Assembly (NCBI RefSeq): GCF_019285735.1
Contig: NZ_CP079107.1
Span: forward strand, 1,984,001 to 2,048,000
Length of the DNA: 64,000 nucleotides
DNA from: Paeniglutamicibacter sp. Y32M11
Lineage (GTDB): Bacteria; Actinomycetota; Actinomycetes; Actinomycetales; Micrococcaceae
Reading direction: 5' to 3'
The position numbers and the translations under genes are program-made. Below the pieces are notes generated by a model. That model saw nothing but the letters and a program-made list of their open reading frames with translations, was not told where the DNA came from and ran no database searches. Position 1 is the first letter of the stretch, and each line of letters begins with the position of its first letter. Below, in pieces: positions 44,462 through 53,895 of this stretch.

Positions 44462-44956
44462 CTAGGGTCCAGAATGATCAGTGCGTTGAATTGGTCTGCC
44501 GGGGGTGGTCGCTTTACGACCGCCGCAGGCTTGCCTCGGCGCGGAATGCGGTTCTGACTGGGATATCTCGGGGCACGAGCCGGGATCGACGGCGGATCTG
44601 ACTGGATCGGCGTCGACCTTAGAGCGCGGATTCCTCGGGCGTGCGCGTGAATAGTAGCCGTAGAGGCATTGCACATCTTTTGGTTTAAGAACGCCGGCGG
44701 GATCGATCACGGGTGCGCGCTTCACGCAGTCCCGGGGAAATCTCACGTAAAGGTTCCCATTGGATACTTCCGCCTCGCGGAGCGGCACGAGACGTTCGGT
44801 GCTTCCGAGTAATCCCATACGCACTGTGGCGAATTGCGGGACATCGGTTCGATCATTGCGTGTGGTGCGGCTAAGGGTTCCGATTCTCTTGCCGTCAGAA
44901 CCAAAGACCTTAGCCCGGGCCTCTAGAAGGGATTTGAGCTCTTCAGGAACCAGCAT
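44462..44956 (-). CDS. PRC-barrel domain protein with divergent tail
   Basis: 164 residues. Residues 10-75 form a PRC barrel (AKVFGSDGKRIGTLSR, VPQFATVRMGLLGSTERLVP, REAEVSNGNLYVRFPRD), followed by LKPKDVQCLYGYY. After about residue 105 the sequence becomes Arg/Pro/Ser-rich and unlike known homologues, which suggests an old frameshift. PRC proteins of this size are common near stress genes; the role is unknown. Confidence 0.75.
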   Translation of the reverse strand: MLVPEELKSLLEARAKVFGSDGKRIGTLSRTTRNDRTDVPQFATVRMGLLGSTERLVPLREAEVSNGNLYVRFPRDCVKRAPVIDPAGVLKPKDVQCLYGYYSRARPRNPRSKVDADPVRSAVDPGSCPEISQSEPHSAPRQACGGRKATTPGRPIQRTDHSGP

Positions 44957-45659
44957 GACCTTGCCCTTTCAATAAACTCCTGAGCGCACCGAACCACGAC
45001 GGGGAATCGGGGAATCGGCGCGAAGCCTACTCGTCAATGAGAGCACGCGGTTCCGGACCATTCAAGAGTCTGTTGGACCGGATTTCTAAATTTCTTAGCT
45101 ACGACTGACGGGAGTATTGCGAGATGTCTAATGTCGTTTCCGCATTTTTTGGGGGCCTCCAATGCTCGAGACGGGTTCACCAGTCCGCGTTGCCGGAATT
45201 TGAAGTTCCTTGATTTCTAGGTACGCGCAAAGAGATCATTTCAGCACCTCCCCGAACTAACGAACACCGGGTACCGACGGTGCGTTGACGCCACCCAAGC
45301 GGTGAACGGCCTCTAAATACCTAGCCGCATAGCGTCCCATTTCCCGGGCGGCAACTTTTCCAGCGGAGGCACTCTTGGATTCGTGACGTCACTTTCTGCA
45401 AAACATCTCTTGGGGTACCCATGTGCACGCCATTCATGCCCGCGCGTGACTCCGGTCCCCGGGATGCGTTTCGAAAAAGTGCGCTTGCCCTGCGCCCCTT
45501 AGGGAAATCCACAGTCACCGTGATCCGGGAGCAAATTGCTACCCCAGAGTGACCCTAGCAAAGATTCATGTCCTGCCATTGCGGGGCGCTGGCGCGCCGG
45601 TTAGGGTGAAGAGTTCAAGCACTTGCCAAATTTTTCGTATCTGATTGGGCACGGTGGCC
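44957..45659. other. Intergenic with one possible remnant
   Basis: On the minus strand 45388-45257 is open and reads GKVAAREMGRYAARYLEAVH then RLGGVNAPSVPGVR, coding-like, but with no start codon in frame after the preceding stop. Nothing else is recognisable. The isochorismatase promoter should be at the right end. Confidence 0.35.
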
Positions 45660-46271
45660 ATGGCTACAATTTCTAGCGATTTCAAACGCACAGCATTGGT
45701 TCTAGTCGATATGCAGAACGCATTTTTTGAGGACCCAGAGCTGAAAATTCAACAGAAACGTCTGGTCGGCCACTGTAACGATCTGGTGGCCGCGGCTCGT
45801 GGGGGTTCCATGCCGGTGTTCAATGTCCGCACGATCCATAAGAGAGACAAATCGACGTGGACGTTGAGCATGCTCGATGACGACCAAGGGTTTCTGTTCG
45901 AAGGCACAATGCAGACTTACAACGTCTCCGGGCTTGATACCACAGATTCGATTGAAATTATCAAGCACAGAGACAGTTCGTTTTGGGGCACAGACCTTTT
46001 GAATCAACTGCATAGGCGCCATGTCGATTCAGTGGTTATTTCCGGTGTCTCCTCCCATACGTGCGTCGCGGCAACAGCCAGTGATGCCTATGCCGCTGAC
46101 ATCCGAGCGGCCTTAGCCATAGACGCTATCGCTTCCGCGGATCCTGACTTTGCGAACACCACGCTCGCGCTGCTCAAGAACGAATATCGGCAGAAACTCG
46201 AAACAACCGCAGCCCTACTGGAACAGATCCCTGCGTGGCGGCTTCAAGCGCACAGGCTAATTTCCGGTTGA
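45660..46271 (+). CDS. Isochorismatase-like cysteine hydrolase
   Basis: 203 residues from the ATG at 45660; a TTG five codons earlier is possible. LVLVDMQNAFF holds the catalytic Asp, SIEIIKHRDSSFWGTDL the Lys region, and ISGVSSHTCVAATASDAYA the nucleophile Cys, the Asp-Lys-Cys triad of the family. Members hydrolyse amides or related bonds of small molecules. The gene stands alone in the stress region. Confidence 0.92.
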   Translation: MATISSDFKRTALVLVDMQNAFFEDPELKIQQKRLVGHCNDLVAAARGGSMPVFNVRTIHKRDKSTWTLSMLDDDQGFLFEGTMQTYNVSGLDTTDSIEIIKHRDSSFWGTDLLNQLHRRHVDSVVISGVSSHTCVAATASDAYAADIRAALAIDAIASADPDFANTTLALLKNEYRQKLETTAALLEQIPAWRLQAHRLISG

Positions 46272-46299
46272 CACGGTTCATCTGACGAGATCGGAGCGA

Positions 46300-46569
46300 A
46301 TGAAGACTGTAGTCGGCAGATCGGACCACGAAAATGGTCCGGGTGGATCCGCGGCCGAGCCCGTCGCTCAGTGCCTTCGGAAAGATCTTTATGTTGCGGC
46401 AGCTCTAGGAGAAGATTCCGGACCAAACCCATCAGCCGCCGGATGGATCATTTTTCCCGGATTGTCCGACGAGGTCTGTGCGAGTACGGAGGCCTGCTCA
46501 AAACTGGGAAATGCCGAGAGGTGCCGATGCAGGGACCAACCTCGAATCGGCGCGGACAGACAAATGTGA
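46300..46569 (+). CDS. Doubtful small protein
   Basis: 89 residues with GGAG five bases before the ATG. The first 65 residues (GPGGSAAEPVAQCLRKDLYV, AAGWIIFPGLSDEVCASTEA) look plausible, the tail does not. No family is recognised. The rest of 46272-46785 shows no gene; the ribosome site for the next gene is GGAG near 46770. Confidence 0.25.
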   Translation: MKTVVGRSDHENGPGGSAAEPVAQCLRKDLYVAAALGEDSGPNPSAAGWIIFPGLSDEVCASTEACSKLGNAERCRCRDQPRIGADRQM

Positions 46570-46785
46570 ACAGGTGCACGAAAAGCAGGCAAGGCGCCCT
46601 GGACGAATGACGCCGGTGGTAGTGCCCATAACTTCGCACCAGTACTCGGTGAAAAGAACTCGGACCCTGACAGGCCGGGTTTGGCAGCTTACGGCAAATG
46701 GAATCCGGGCGTGTTGACACGGAATTATAGGATTTGAGAGCGGTAGCGGGACCCTCATAAGGGATCCCGGAGAAAGGGGCAAGAC

Positions 46786-48657
46786 ATGGCTGACCGACTG
46801 GTGGCAGACGCGATGGTCGATCGACTTCGGGCATGGGGAGTATCCCGGATTTTCGGATATAGCGGCGATGGCATCAACACCTTTCTTGGGGCTCTGCGAC
46901 GTAGCGAGGACGGGCCGGAATTCGTCCAGGCTCGCCATGAGGAAAACGCCGCCTTCATGGCGGTGGCGCATTCGAAGTATGCCCTGGGCCAATACGGTGT
47001 TGAATTCGACGGCAGTGGCTCGAGCGCTCGGAGGCAGGAAGGAAACAAGAGGAACATCGGCATCGGCGTCATGGTCGCGACTCAGGGGCCCGGTGCTGTA
47101 CACCTACTCAATGGCCTCTACGACGCGAAGTTGGACGGCATTCCCGTGGTGGCGATCGTCGGTCAGCAGAATCTCGCCGCTCTTGGCTCCGGCTATCAAC
47201 AGGAAATCGACTTGTTGGCCATGTTCAAAGACGTTGCTTCCGCGTATTGCGAGCAGATTTCGGCACCGGAACAGGTCCCGGGGGTGATCGACCGCGCATT
47301 CCGCACGGCGTTGGCCACCTCCTCGCCGTGCGTTGTCATCATCCCGCATGATGTGCAGCAAGAGCCCGAGGCTTCCCCGGGCGGAGGGCACGCGGAAATG
47401 CCCACTGCGCCCCAGTGGGAACCACCCCGCGTCCTTCCCAGAGACGAACGACTGGATGCGGCTGCTGCGTTACTTGATGAATCCGAGCGCATTGTGATGC
47501 TGGTGGGCCAGGGGGCGCGTCTGGCGCGTGCCGAGGTAGCGCAGATGGCGGAGACGCTGGGTGCTGCGGTGGTTACCAGCCTGCTGGGAAAGCCATATGT
47601 TGATGAATCCCTGCCGCACTCCGCCGGGGTCATGGGACACCTCGGCACCTCCGCAAGCGCGTCAGTGCTTAGCCGTTGTGATGCTCTGCTCATCGTCGGT
47701 TCCAATGACCCTTGGACCGAGTTCTACCCAGATCCTGGTACGGCGCGCGCTATCCAGATCGACATTTCGGCACAGCAAACCGGCAACCGGTACCCCGTTG
47801 AGGTGGCTCTGGTCGGCGACGCTGCCGAAACCCTCCGTGCGCTATGTCCGAGACTCGCGACAGTGCCGGAAGCGAGGGAATCTTGGAGACGGGAGGTCGG
47901 AGATCACGTTTCTGCCTGGCGTGAACTTAGCCGGCTGCGTGCACTGACACCCGCCCAACCCGTCAACCCCGAACGCGTCGTGCGTGAGCTCTGCACCGTT
48001 CTCCCCGAGGACGCGCAATTGGCCTTGGATGTGGGGAGTTGCGTGTATTGGTATGCCAGGCAACTGCTGCTTCCCGAGGGTGTTCCTGCCCAGCTATGTA
48101 GCACCCTAGCCAGCATGGGCTGCGGGGTCCCGTATGGCGTGGCGGCAAAATTGTTGCGTCCTGGGCGGCCCGTTGTGGTGCTGGCCGGCGATGGCGGTAT
48201 GCAGATGAGCGGGATAGCCGAGCTTATTACGGTCGCTGACCGATGGAAGCAGTGGAAGGATCCCAGATTCGTTGTTTGCGTTTTCAACAACGGCGATCTG
48301 GCCGAGGTTTCCTGGGAACAACGCGAAACCGAGGGTGATCCGAGATATGCCCCAACCCAGGGACTCCCACAATTTCCCTTTGCCGACTATGCCACTCTCC
48401 TAGGACTTAGAGGAATCGAGGTCGATGACCCGTCTGCTGTGGCAAGTGCGTGGGAACTAGCTTTTTCAGCAGATCGGCCTGTCGTCATTGATGTGCATAC
48501 TGACGCATCGGTCCCATTGCTTCCGCCTCTCCCTCACAAATCTGCAAAACTCGCAACGATGCGCAACGCCCTGCAAAAAGAAGGTATAGCGGGGGAGCGT
48601 GCCTTGAAGCTGCTCAATGAATACGCCAGCCAGGAGAAACGGCTGTTTCCCGGCTGA
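46786..48657 (+). CDS. ThDP-dependent enzyme, PoxB-like (pyruvate:quinone oxidoreductase type)
   Basis: 623 residues. The PYR domain has FGYSGDGINTFL and the HEENAAF glutamate (52-53); the central domain has LVGQGARLARAEV and HLGTSASASVLS; the ThDP site is GDGGMQMSGIAEL with the closing NNGD. It most resembles the thiamine-requiring proteins annotated as pyruvate dehydrogenase (quinone) or oxidase, which make acetate and CO2 at the membrane. The usual AYAKFTGEVGVCVAT stretch is expanded by about 25 residues (about 66-92, QYGVEFDGSGSSARRQEGNK) before GVMVATQGPGAVHL. The exact reaction is unproven. Confidence 0.88.
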   Translation: MADRLVADAMVDRLRAWGVSRIFGYSGDGINTFLGALRRSEDGPEFVQARHEENAAFMAVAHSKYALGQYGVEFDGSGSSARRQEGNKRNIGIGVMVATQGPGAVHLLNGLYDAKLDGIPVVAIVGQQNLAALGSGYQQEIDLLAMFKDVASAYCEQISAPEQVPGVIDRAFRTALATSSPCVVIIPHDVQQEPEASPGGGHAEMPTAPQWEPPRVLPRDERLDAAAALLDESERIVMLVGQGARLARAEVAQMAETLGAAVVTSLLGKPYVDESLPHSAGVMGHLGTSASASVLSRCDALLIVGSNDPWTEFYPDPGTARAIQIDISAQQTGNRYPVEVALVGDAAETLRALCPRLATVPEARESWRREVGDHVSAWRELSRLRALTPAQPVNPERVVRELCTVLPEDAQLALDVGSCVYWYARQLLLPEGVPAQLCSTLASMGCGVPYGVAAKLLRPGRPVVVLAGDGGMQMSGIAELITVADRWKQWKDPRFVVCVFNNGDLAEVSWEQRETEGDPRYAPTQGLPQFPFADYATLLGLRGIEVDDPSAVASAWELAFSADRPVVIDVHTDASVPLLPPLPHKSAKLATMRNALQKEGIAGERALKLLNEYASQEKRLFPG

Positions 48658-48866
48658 ACAGTTACTCCTCTTCACCGGTGAGATTCCTTGAGCAGCTTGT
48701 GTGAAGACAGGCAGCCCCGGACCCCTCGAACGTTTTTTGATTGCTTTGAGTAATTTAATGCCCGAAGAACCGAGCGTAGATCTGGTTTTCAGCTTGCCAG
48801 TGGCCTCTCCGTCGGACTAAGAAGGTGAAGCCTTATTCCGTTGCATTCGATGCGGTCCTCACGACT

Positions 48867-48888
48867 GCCGAACGGACTTACGTTCGGC
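48867..48888. terminator. Hairpin between converging genes
   Basis: GCCGAACG-GACTTA-CGTTCGGC, a perfect 8-bp stem, lies four bases beyond the stop of the minus-strand frame 48892-49212 and 210 bases after the PoxB-like gene. Confidence 0.5.
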
Positions 48889-48891
48889 GCA

Positions 48892-49212
48892 TCACGGAGT
48901 TGCCTTAACAGCGTGATGCTGGAAGCGCGCAGCGTTCCGGGCGGGGTGGGCTTTGTCTAGATTCAGGAACCGGGCACGGTTCTTGTTGGTGGACTCATCC
49001 TTGTCGAAATGTGGGATCGAAGCATCATCGGTGCCGGTCATCTCCCTGCCATTGCGCCGGATTTCCCGGTTCAAGAAAGTTGCACGTTCACTTTGCCGAG
49101 ACTCGTATCCCGCAATAAGGGGCAGTGAACCCCGGTGGCAGTCAATACGCAGACCTTGGTGTTCCGCCGATGAAAGGCTCAGGTAAACAACTCTACGGAT
49201 GCGACTGATCAC
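48892..49212 (-). CDS. Hypothetical protein, start uncertain
   Basis: The open frame gives up to 106 residues. The part from SERATFLNREIRRNGREMTG through DDASIPHFDKDESTNKNRAR to FLNLDKAHPARNAARF has coding-like, charged composition. A hairpin directly after the stop supports a real transcript end. No good ribosome site is seen, and the N-terminal portion is less convincing; it may be the end of a decayed gene. No family is recognised. Confidence 0.35.
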   Translation of the reverse strand: MISRIRRVVYLSLSSAEHQGLRIDCHRGSLPLIAGYESRQSERATFLNREIRRNGREMTGTDDASIPHFDKDESTNKNRARFLNLDKAHPARNAARFQHHAVKATP

Positions 49213-49379
49213 TCTGAGCCAGGGTGATAGAAGTACTGATGCTTACGGTCACGGGTAGACCACTCACCTTTGGGATGTGGAAACAAATCATGGATTCATC
49301 TATCTCAGTGGTACGCACTGTTGAAGCGGAGTTGCCTTCGGCCCGCTCGAATCGAACGAAGTAGCAGGAGTGGTGCCTT

Positions 49380-50804
49380 TCACGCCGCGCCGAGGTCACG
49401 AAGCGCCGCAGCGGCGGCATTCCAACCAGCCATGCCATGGACCCCTGCTCCGGGCGGCGTAGACGAGGAACAGACATACAGGCCAGGGACGCCGGTATTG
49501 TAGGGCCTGAGCGTGGGAGTGGGACGGAAAACTTGTTGCATCCCCCGCAGGGAACCGCCTCCGATGTCCCCGCCAACAAGATTCGGGTTCCAGCTCTCCA
49601 AGGCCTGCGGTGACATTTCCCGTCGTGCCAGGATGCGGTCGCGAAACCCGGGGGCAAAACGTTCAATCTGCGCGTCTATCAACGTACCCACTGGTGCCGT
49701 GCAGCCCACGGGAACATGCGCATAGGCCCAGATCATGTGCTGTCCTTTCGGTGCCCGGAGTGGGTCGACCGAGGATGGCTGGGCCAGCATCACAAACGGC
49801 GTGGACGATAATTTGCCGCGCCCCAGGTCCCTTTCCGATTCCACTACCTCGGCGAAGCTGCCTCCAACGTGGACCGTTCCGGCGTGAACGGTCCGCTCGT
49901 CTTGCCAAGGGATGGGGCCGTCAAGAAGATAGTCAACCTTGAAAACGCCGGGACCATACTTCCATCGCCGGAGAAAATACGCGTATCGGCGCGAAATATT
50001 GGTGCCCCGTAGGCGCAGGATCTGCGCCGGGGTCAGGTCGAGAAGAACAACGTCGGCAGCAGGCAGTTCCCGAAGATCGGTTACCGCGTTATTCGTGTGT
50101 ATCTGCACCCCCATGGCAGTCAACCGAAGCACCAGCGCATTAATGATTTCCCCGGTGCCACCGCGAGCCACCGGCCAGCCGAGAGATTGGCCGAGGCCAC
50201 CAAAAAGCGCCCCGAAGCCGCTGGTAAAGAGATGGCCCAAAGGCAACATCGAATGCGCCGCGGACCCGATGAACAGTGCTTTGGCACCCTCCGTCCTGAA
50301 CAGCAAACGTGCGGTCGTGGCTGCTGGCAACAGCGCCCTCGCGCCGAAGCGAGCCATGGAGAGGGGATGCGGCGGGATTCTGAGCAAGGGGCCGGTGACG
50401 TTCGAGAGGTCTTGGAGCGGGTGGGAACTAATGGGTCCATGTAGCCAGCGCCACGCCGCGGCATCAACACCGAATTGTTCGGCTGTTAGCTGTAGATCCT
50501 GATGTAGGAGGACTGAATCGCGACCGTCGAGTGGGTGCGCCAGCGGATAGCGGTGAAACACCCACTTCAAACCATGGCTTTCAAGGTCCAGTTCCCGAAA
50601 CGCCGGACTGCCCACGGCAAAGGGATGCGCGGCCGCTCCTACATCGGAGATGGTCCCAGCCCCGAATATAGTATCCGTCCGGGCACTGCCACCCACCTGG
50701 GAAGCTTGCTCATATACCGTTACGTTTACGCCACGTCGTGCCAGAAACGCGGCCGCGGTGAGGCCATTGGGGCCAGCTCCAATAACTATTGCAGAATGTG
50801 CCAC
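49380..50804 (-). CDS. CrtI-like FAD-dependent oxidoreductase
   Basis: 474 residues. It has the FAD dinucleotide motif VIGAGPNGLTAAAFLARRG with YEQASQVGGSARTD (phytoene-desaturase style) and a C-terminal GVPGLYVCSSSTPPGAGVHG and MAGWNAAAAALRD that closes the FAD site. Carotenoid genes are absent around it, so the substrate may be another isoprenoid or lipid. It is followed upstream (same strand, 44 bases) by the gene at 50849, suggesting a two-gene unit. Confidence 0.9.
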   Translation of the reverse strand: MAHSAIVIGAGPNGLTAAAFLARRGVNVTVYEQASQVGGSARTDTIFGAGTISDVGAAAHPFAVGSPAFRELDLESHGLKWVFHRYPLAHPLDGRDSVLLHQDLQLTAEQFGVDAAAWRWLHGPISSHPLQDLSNVTGPLLRIPPHPLSMARFGARALLPAATTARLLFRTEGAKALFIGSAAHSMLPLGHLFTSGFGALFGGLGQSLGWPVARGGTGEIINALVLRLTAMGVQIHTNNAVTDLRELPAADVVLLDLTPAQILRLRGTNISRRYAYFLRRWKYGPGVFKVDYLLDGPIPWQDERTVHAGTVHVGGSFAEVVESERDLGRGKLSSTPFVMLAQPSSVDPLRAPKGQHMIWAYAHVPVGCTAPVGTLIDAQIERFAPGFRDRILARREMSPQALESWNPNLVGGDIGGGSLRGMQQVFRPTPTLRPYNTGVPGLYVCSSSTPPGAGVHGMAGWNAAAAALRDLGAA

Positions 50805-50848
50805 GGTTGCCTTCCTTCGCTTAAAGGCGCATCAATCTTAGGAACTGA

Positions 50849-51364
50849 TTACTTGTCCTTGCCCAAAAGGAAGCGTTCCTCCCAAGTCATTTCGATGATT
50901 GATTGAACTTGTTCAATTTGATCGGTCGCTCGCGTATGCAGCTCGCGCAACAGCAGGGTATTCAAACGCGGATCCTTGGCTGAGACCAGCAACAGTGTTT
51001 CCCACATCGCCTGCTTGGCACGCAGCATTCCCGCCAACACCTCGAGCTCGACCTGCGACAACCCTGTGCGTCTTCTTCTCAAAATATTCACCGGGTTGAA
51101 TCGCCCCAACAAACGCACTAGGTGCGTGAGCAACTGCTTAAATGGTTGCGGTCGATATCCGAGGGCAGTCATGATTCGACGGAGGTCATCTCGGTCTGCC
51201 ATGACCTGTTGGCACAGTGAATTGAAGCCACTTTCGTGGGCAGTTCCCTGCCAGGTGTCAGCGGCCGCTTTGAACGCATTGACGCCTCCCTCGGAACCCA
51301 GATAATGCTCGTTCAGGTAGCTGGAATAGGTCTTATGATTGATGGCTCGGCTCTGGTCCACCAT
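50849..51364 (-). CDS. All-helical hypothetical protein
   Basis: 171 residues, predominantly helical: SSYLNEHYLGSEGGVNAFKA, LCQQVMADRDDLRRIMTALG, SQVELEVLAGMLRAKQAMWE and LLRELHTRATDQIEQVQSII. The pattern of a four-helix bundle with regular Glu/His is reminiscent of ferritin-like or DUF2383-type folds, but no metal motif is certain. It probably shares a transcript with the CrtI-like gene. Confidence 0.7.
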   Translation of the reverse strand: MVDQSRAINHKTYSSYLNEHYLGSEGGVNAFKAAADTWQGTAHESGFNSLCQQVMADRDDLRRIMTALGYRPQPFKQLLTHLVRLLGRFNPVNILRRRRTGLSQVELEVLAGMLRAKQAMWETLLLVSAKDPRLNTLLLRELHTRATDQIEQVQSIIEMTWEERFLLGKDK

Positions 51365-52115
51365 CTGCTCCTTGGATCGTTCGGGACAAAGAATGCTAGT
51401 CGATCATTCACTATGCAGGGAAGAGTCTGAAAGCATACGGCCCGCCGACGACAGTTGAGATCGACGTTTGCGATGCCTCTCTTCGGAGCTCTCGGCATTT
51501 CAAGGACGAATCTTGCAACTCGAACCTGCCAAGGACCACGTAGGCGGAGGGCGCCAGCGCTTGGATCATGGACATACCCTATGTGCAGGATCGGCTACGG
51601 GGAAGGCCATCCAACACCGACAAAGGGGGCGCGATGTTGGAATTCGCCCCGGATCAAGGCCGGAAAGCAACGGCCCAAGCCCGTAAGGCGGAATCCCACC
51701 CCCGGGCGAAAACCACCATGGTGTCCTGAAGTGTCTTCTGGTCGCAAAGGCAGTGGCAAAGTAGCGCCAACCGATGAGATATTGGATCAGCCCGGTGGGA
51801 GGGTTGCTCAAATATCCAAGGAAGCCACCCAGAGTGACGAGTGCAAAGGCGGTCATTGACCTTGTGCGCCGCCTCTCAGTTAAAGACGACGGGCTGGCCC
51901 GAAATTTTTCGCGAGGCTTATCATGGGCCGATGTCCAGAATCACTCAGCAACACCGGAATCCCAACAGCTTGACGACTAAGATTCTTCGGCACAATTACG
52001 ACGGCAGGCCGAACGCACGAAGCCCATTCCCGCTGCTTCGTGCGCCCGTTCCTGCATCTAGGTTTCTGATTTTCTGAACTACTATGCCGATCGCTGTTCA
52101 CCGATAGGCAGACGG
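51365..52115. other. No gene called
   Basis: A minus-strand frame at 51856-51566 starts with a hydrophobic segment (MTAFALVTLGGFLGYLSNPP) but soon turns Pro/Arg-rich; it may be a relic of a small membrane protein. Nothing else is recognisable. Confidence 0.35.
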
Positions 52116-52301
52116 CTACTGCCCTGTTACGTCCTTGGCAGCATCTTTCAGGTGCTCGCCAGCCTGCTTGGTCTTCGCCTCGACCTGGTCTTCGGTCCCC
52201 TCGGCCTGCAATTGTTCGTTGTCGGTCGCATCGCCGAGCTTTTCCTTGGCCTTGCCAGCTGTCTCTTGCGCTTTGTTGCTGATCTTGTCTCCGAGACCCA
52301 T
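52116..52301 (-). CDS. CsbD family stress protein
   Basis: 61 residues beginning MGLGDKISNKAQETAGKAKE, with GAEGTEDQ-like middle and KQAGEHLKDAAKDVTG end, the standard CsbD pattern. AAGGAGG precedes the ATG. In Bacillus csbD is under the general stress sigma factor; its mechanism is unknown. It is monocistronic here. Confidence 0.94.
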   Translation of the reverse strand: MGLGDKISNKAQETAGKAKEKLGDATDNEQLQAEGTEDQVEAKTKQAGEHLKDAAKDVTGQ

Positions 52302-52591
52302 GGGGTCCTCCTTCGAGTGAGTACAACAGGAACAAAACCTAATGTAGGACCTGAATCTTGATGTTTCCTGGGAATTTGTGTACCCACTGTCTGGCGTGCT
52401 GGCGGCGCTCTCGCCGGACTGTTCCCAAGCCCAGTTATGCCATTCAGTGCCGGTAGTTGTCGGGGCGGGCTCTAAGAACTACGGTAGTTTTCACCACCAT
52501 TTTCAGAACTCGGAAAGCTTCCTCACGGAATCCTGAACCCATAGTTCGGCTTGAGGACTTGGCCGGAAAAACGAATGTTGAAAGGGATATC

Positions 52592-53623
52592 ATGCAAGAT
52601 CTTCCCACCGCGCGTGGCCCGCTCAGCGAGATCCTTATCAAGATGCTGGCAAGCAACGAGTTGCCGCCGGAGCTGAACTATTTCGAGGACATAGTTCAGG
52701 AAGCATTGCGCATCGACACCGATATTTTCTACAGCGAGGATCTGCAGCTCGCCCTATTCGTGCTCTATGAACTGCACTATTCGGGATTCGATCAGGTCAC
52801 CGATGACTGGGAATGGCATCCGCCGCTTCTGGCGCTACGAAACCGGATCGAAAAAAGGTTCGAGACCCGTTTGCGAGACGCTTTGGGGAAACTTCCTCAA
52901 CCTTCCGCGAACGCCCAAACGGTCGCTGACGCGCTCTTTGCGATGAGTCAAGATGCAACGGGCCCTTCGGTGTCCTCCTATGTGGCGCGCAACGCGAGCT
53001 TGGAACAAGTTCGCGAATTTTTGGTCCACAAGTCCATTTACCAGCTTAAGGAAGCCGATCCACACACTTGGGCGATTCCTCGACTGTCCGGACGAGCCAA
53101 GTCTGCGCTGGTCGAGATCCAAACCGATGAATACGGGGGCGGTATCCCTGGTCGCACCCATGCCGAGTTGTTTGCCCGCACCATGCAAGGCGTGGATCTC
53201 GAGAGCGACTTCGGGGCCTACATCGATATGATCCCAGCGATCACGCTGGCATCGGTAAATGTCATTTCCCTCTTCGGTCTTCATCGTCGGCATCGCGGCG
53301 CTGCATGCGGGCATTTGGCGATTTACGAAATGACTTCTTCCATACCGAATGCAAAGTATGCTCGGGGGTTCCGACGACTGGGATTTGATACGGGGGTCAC
53401 GGCTTACTTCGATGAACACGTGGAAGCTGACGCTGTCCACGAGCAGATCGCCGGTCGAGACTTGGCGGGGGGACTCATCGAGGCAGACCCGACGCTGGTA
53501 GACAGTGTGTTTTTCGGAGCCGCCACGGTCGTCCTGCTCGATGGATTGGTGGGCCAATGGCAAATGGACGCTTGGCGCTCGGGCCACAGTTCCCTGCTCG
53601 CAGTTAGTCGAGCACTAACGTGA
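52592..53623 (+). CDS. Haem-oxygenase-like diiron protein (iron-containing redox enzyme family)
   Basis: 343 residues from the ATG at 52592 with AAAGGG upstream. The frame opens at 52457, but the extension lacks support. Candidate metal ligands follow the order of haem-oxygenase-like diiron oxidases: Glu60/His62 (LYELHYSG), Glu154 (QLKEADP) and His276-x3-Asp280-x2-His283 (DEHVEADAVHEQ), the HxxxDxxH motif seen in SznF/UndA-type enzymes. Such proteins oxidise diverse small molecules with O2. The stop overlaps the start of a CDGSH gene (GTGA), implying a functional pair. The substrate is unknown. Confidence 0.88.
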   Translation: MQDLPTARGPLSEILIKMLASNELPPELNYFEDIVQEALRIDTDIFYSEDLQLALFVLYELHYSGFDQVTDDWEWHPPLLALRNRIEKRFETRLRDALGKLPQPSANAQTVADALFAMSQDATGPSVSSYVARNASLEQVREFLVHKSIYQLKEADPHTWAIPRLSGRAKSALVEIQTDEYGGGIPGRTHAELFARTMQGVDLESDFGAYIDMIPAITLASVNVISLFGLHRRHRGAACGHLAIYEMTSSIPNAKYARGFRRLGFDTGVTAYFDEHVEADAVHEQIAGRDLAGGLIEADPTLVDSVFFGAATVVLLDGLVGQWQMDAWRSGHSSLLAVSRALT

Positions 53624-53844
53624 GTGCGGAATCCGCACGTGCCCAAATTACCGTTTGTCCCCAGGGTCCGTTGCTTCTCCGCGGGAACTTCGACATGGTC
53701 GATGGCGAGGGGGAACCGATCGATCCACACCGCGGAACCGTTGCACTGTGCCGCTGTGGAGGGTCAAAGATCAAGCCATTTTGCGATGGCACCCATAAGC
53801 TACTTCCGTTTGACGAACCCGAAAACACGAAACCCCCGCGATAA
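53620..53844 (+). CDS. CDGSH iron-sulfur domain protein
   Basis: 74 residues from a GTG. Cluster ligands are Cys44, Cys46, Cys55 and His59 (LCRCGGS then KPFCDGTH), binding a redox-active 2Fe-2S cluster through three Cys and one His. Translation is coupled to the upstream diiron protein by a 4-base overlap. It may supply electrons or iron-sulfur to it, which is an inference. Confidence 0.93.
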   Translation: MSAESARAQITVCPQGPLLLRGNFDMVDGEGEPIDPHRGTVALCRCGGSKIKPFCDGTHKLLPFDEPENTKPPR

Positions 53845-53895
53845 GCCGAACGTCATCCGTGCAGTCGCCCAAGCCATGAAATGCGGAGGGATACC

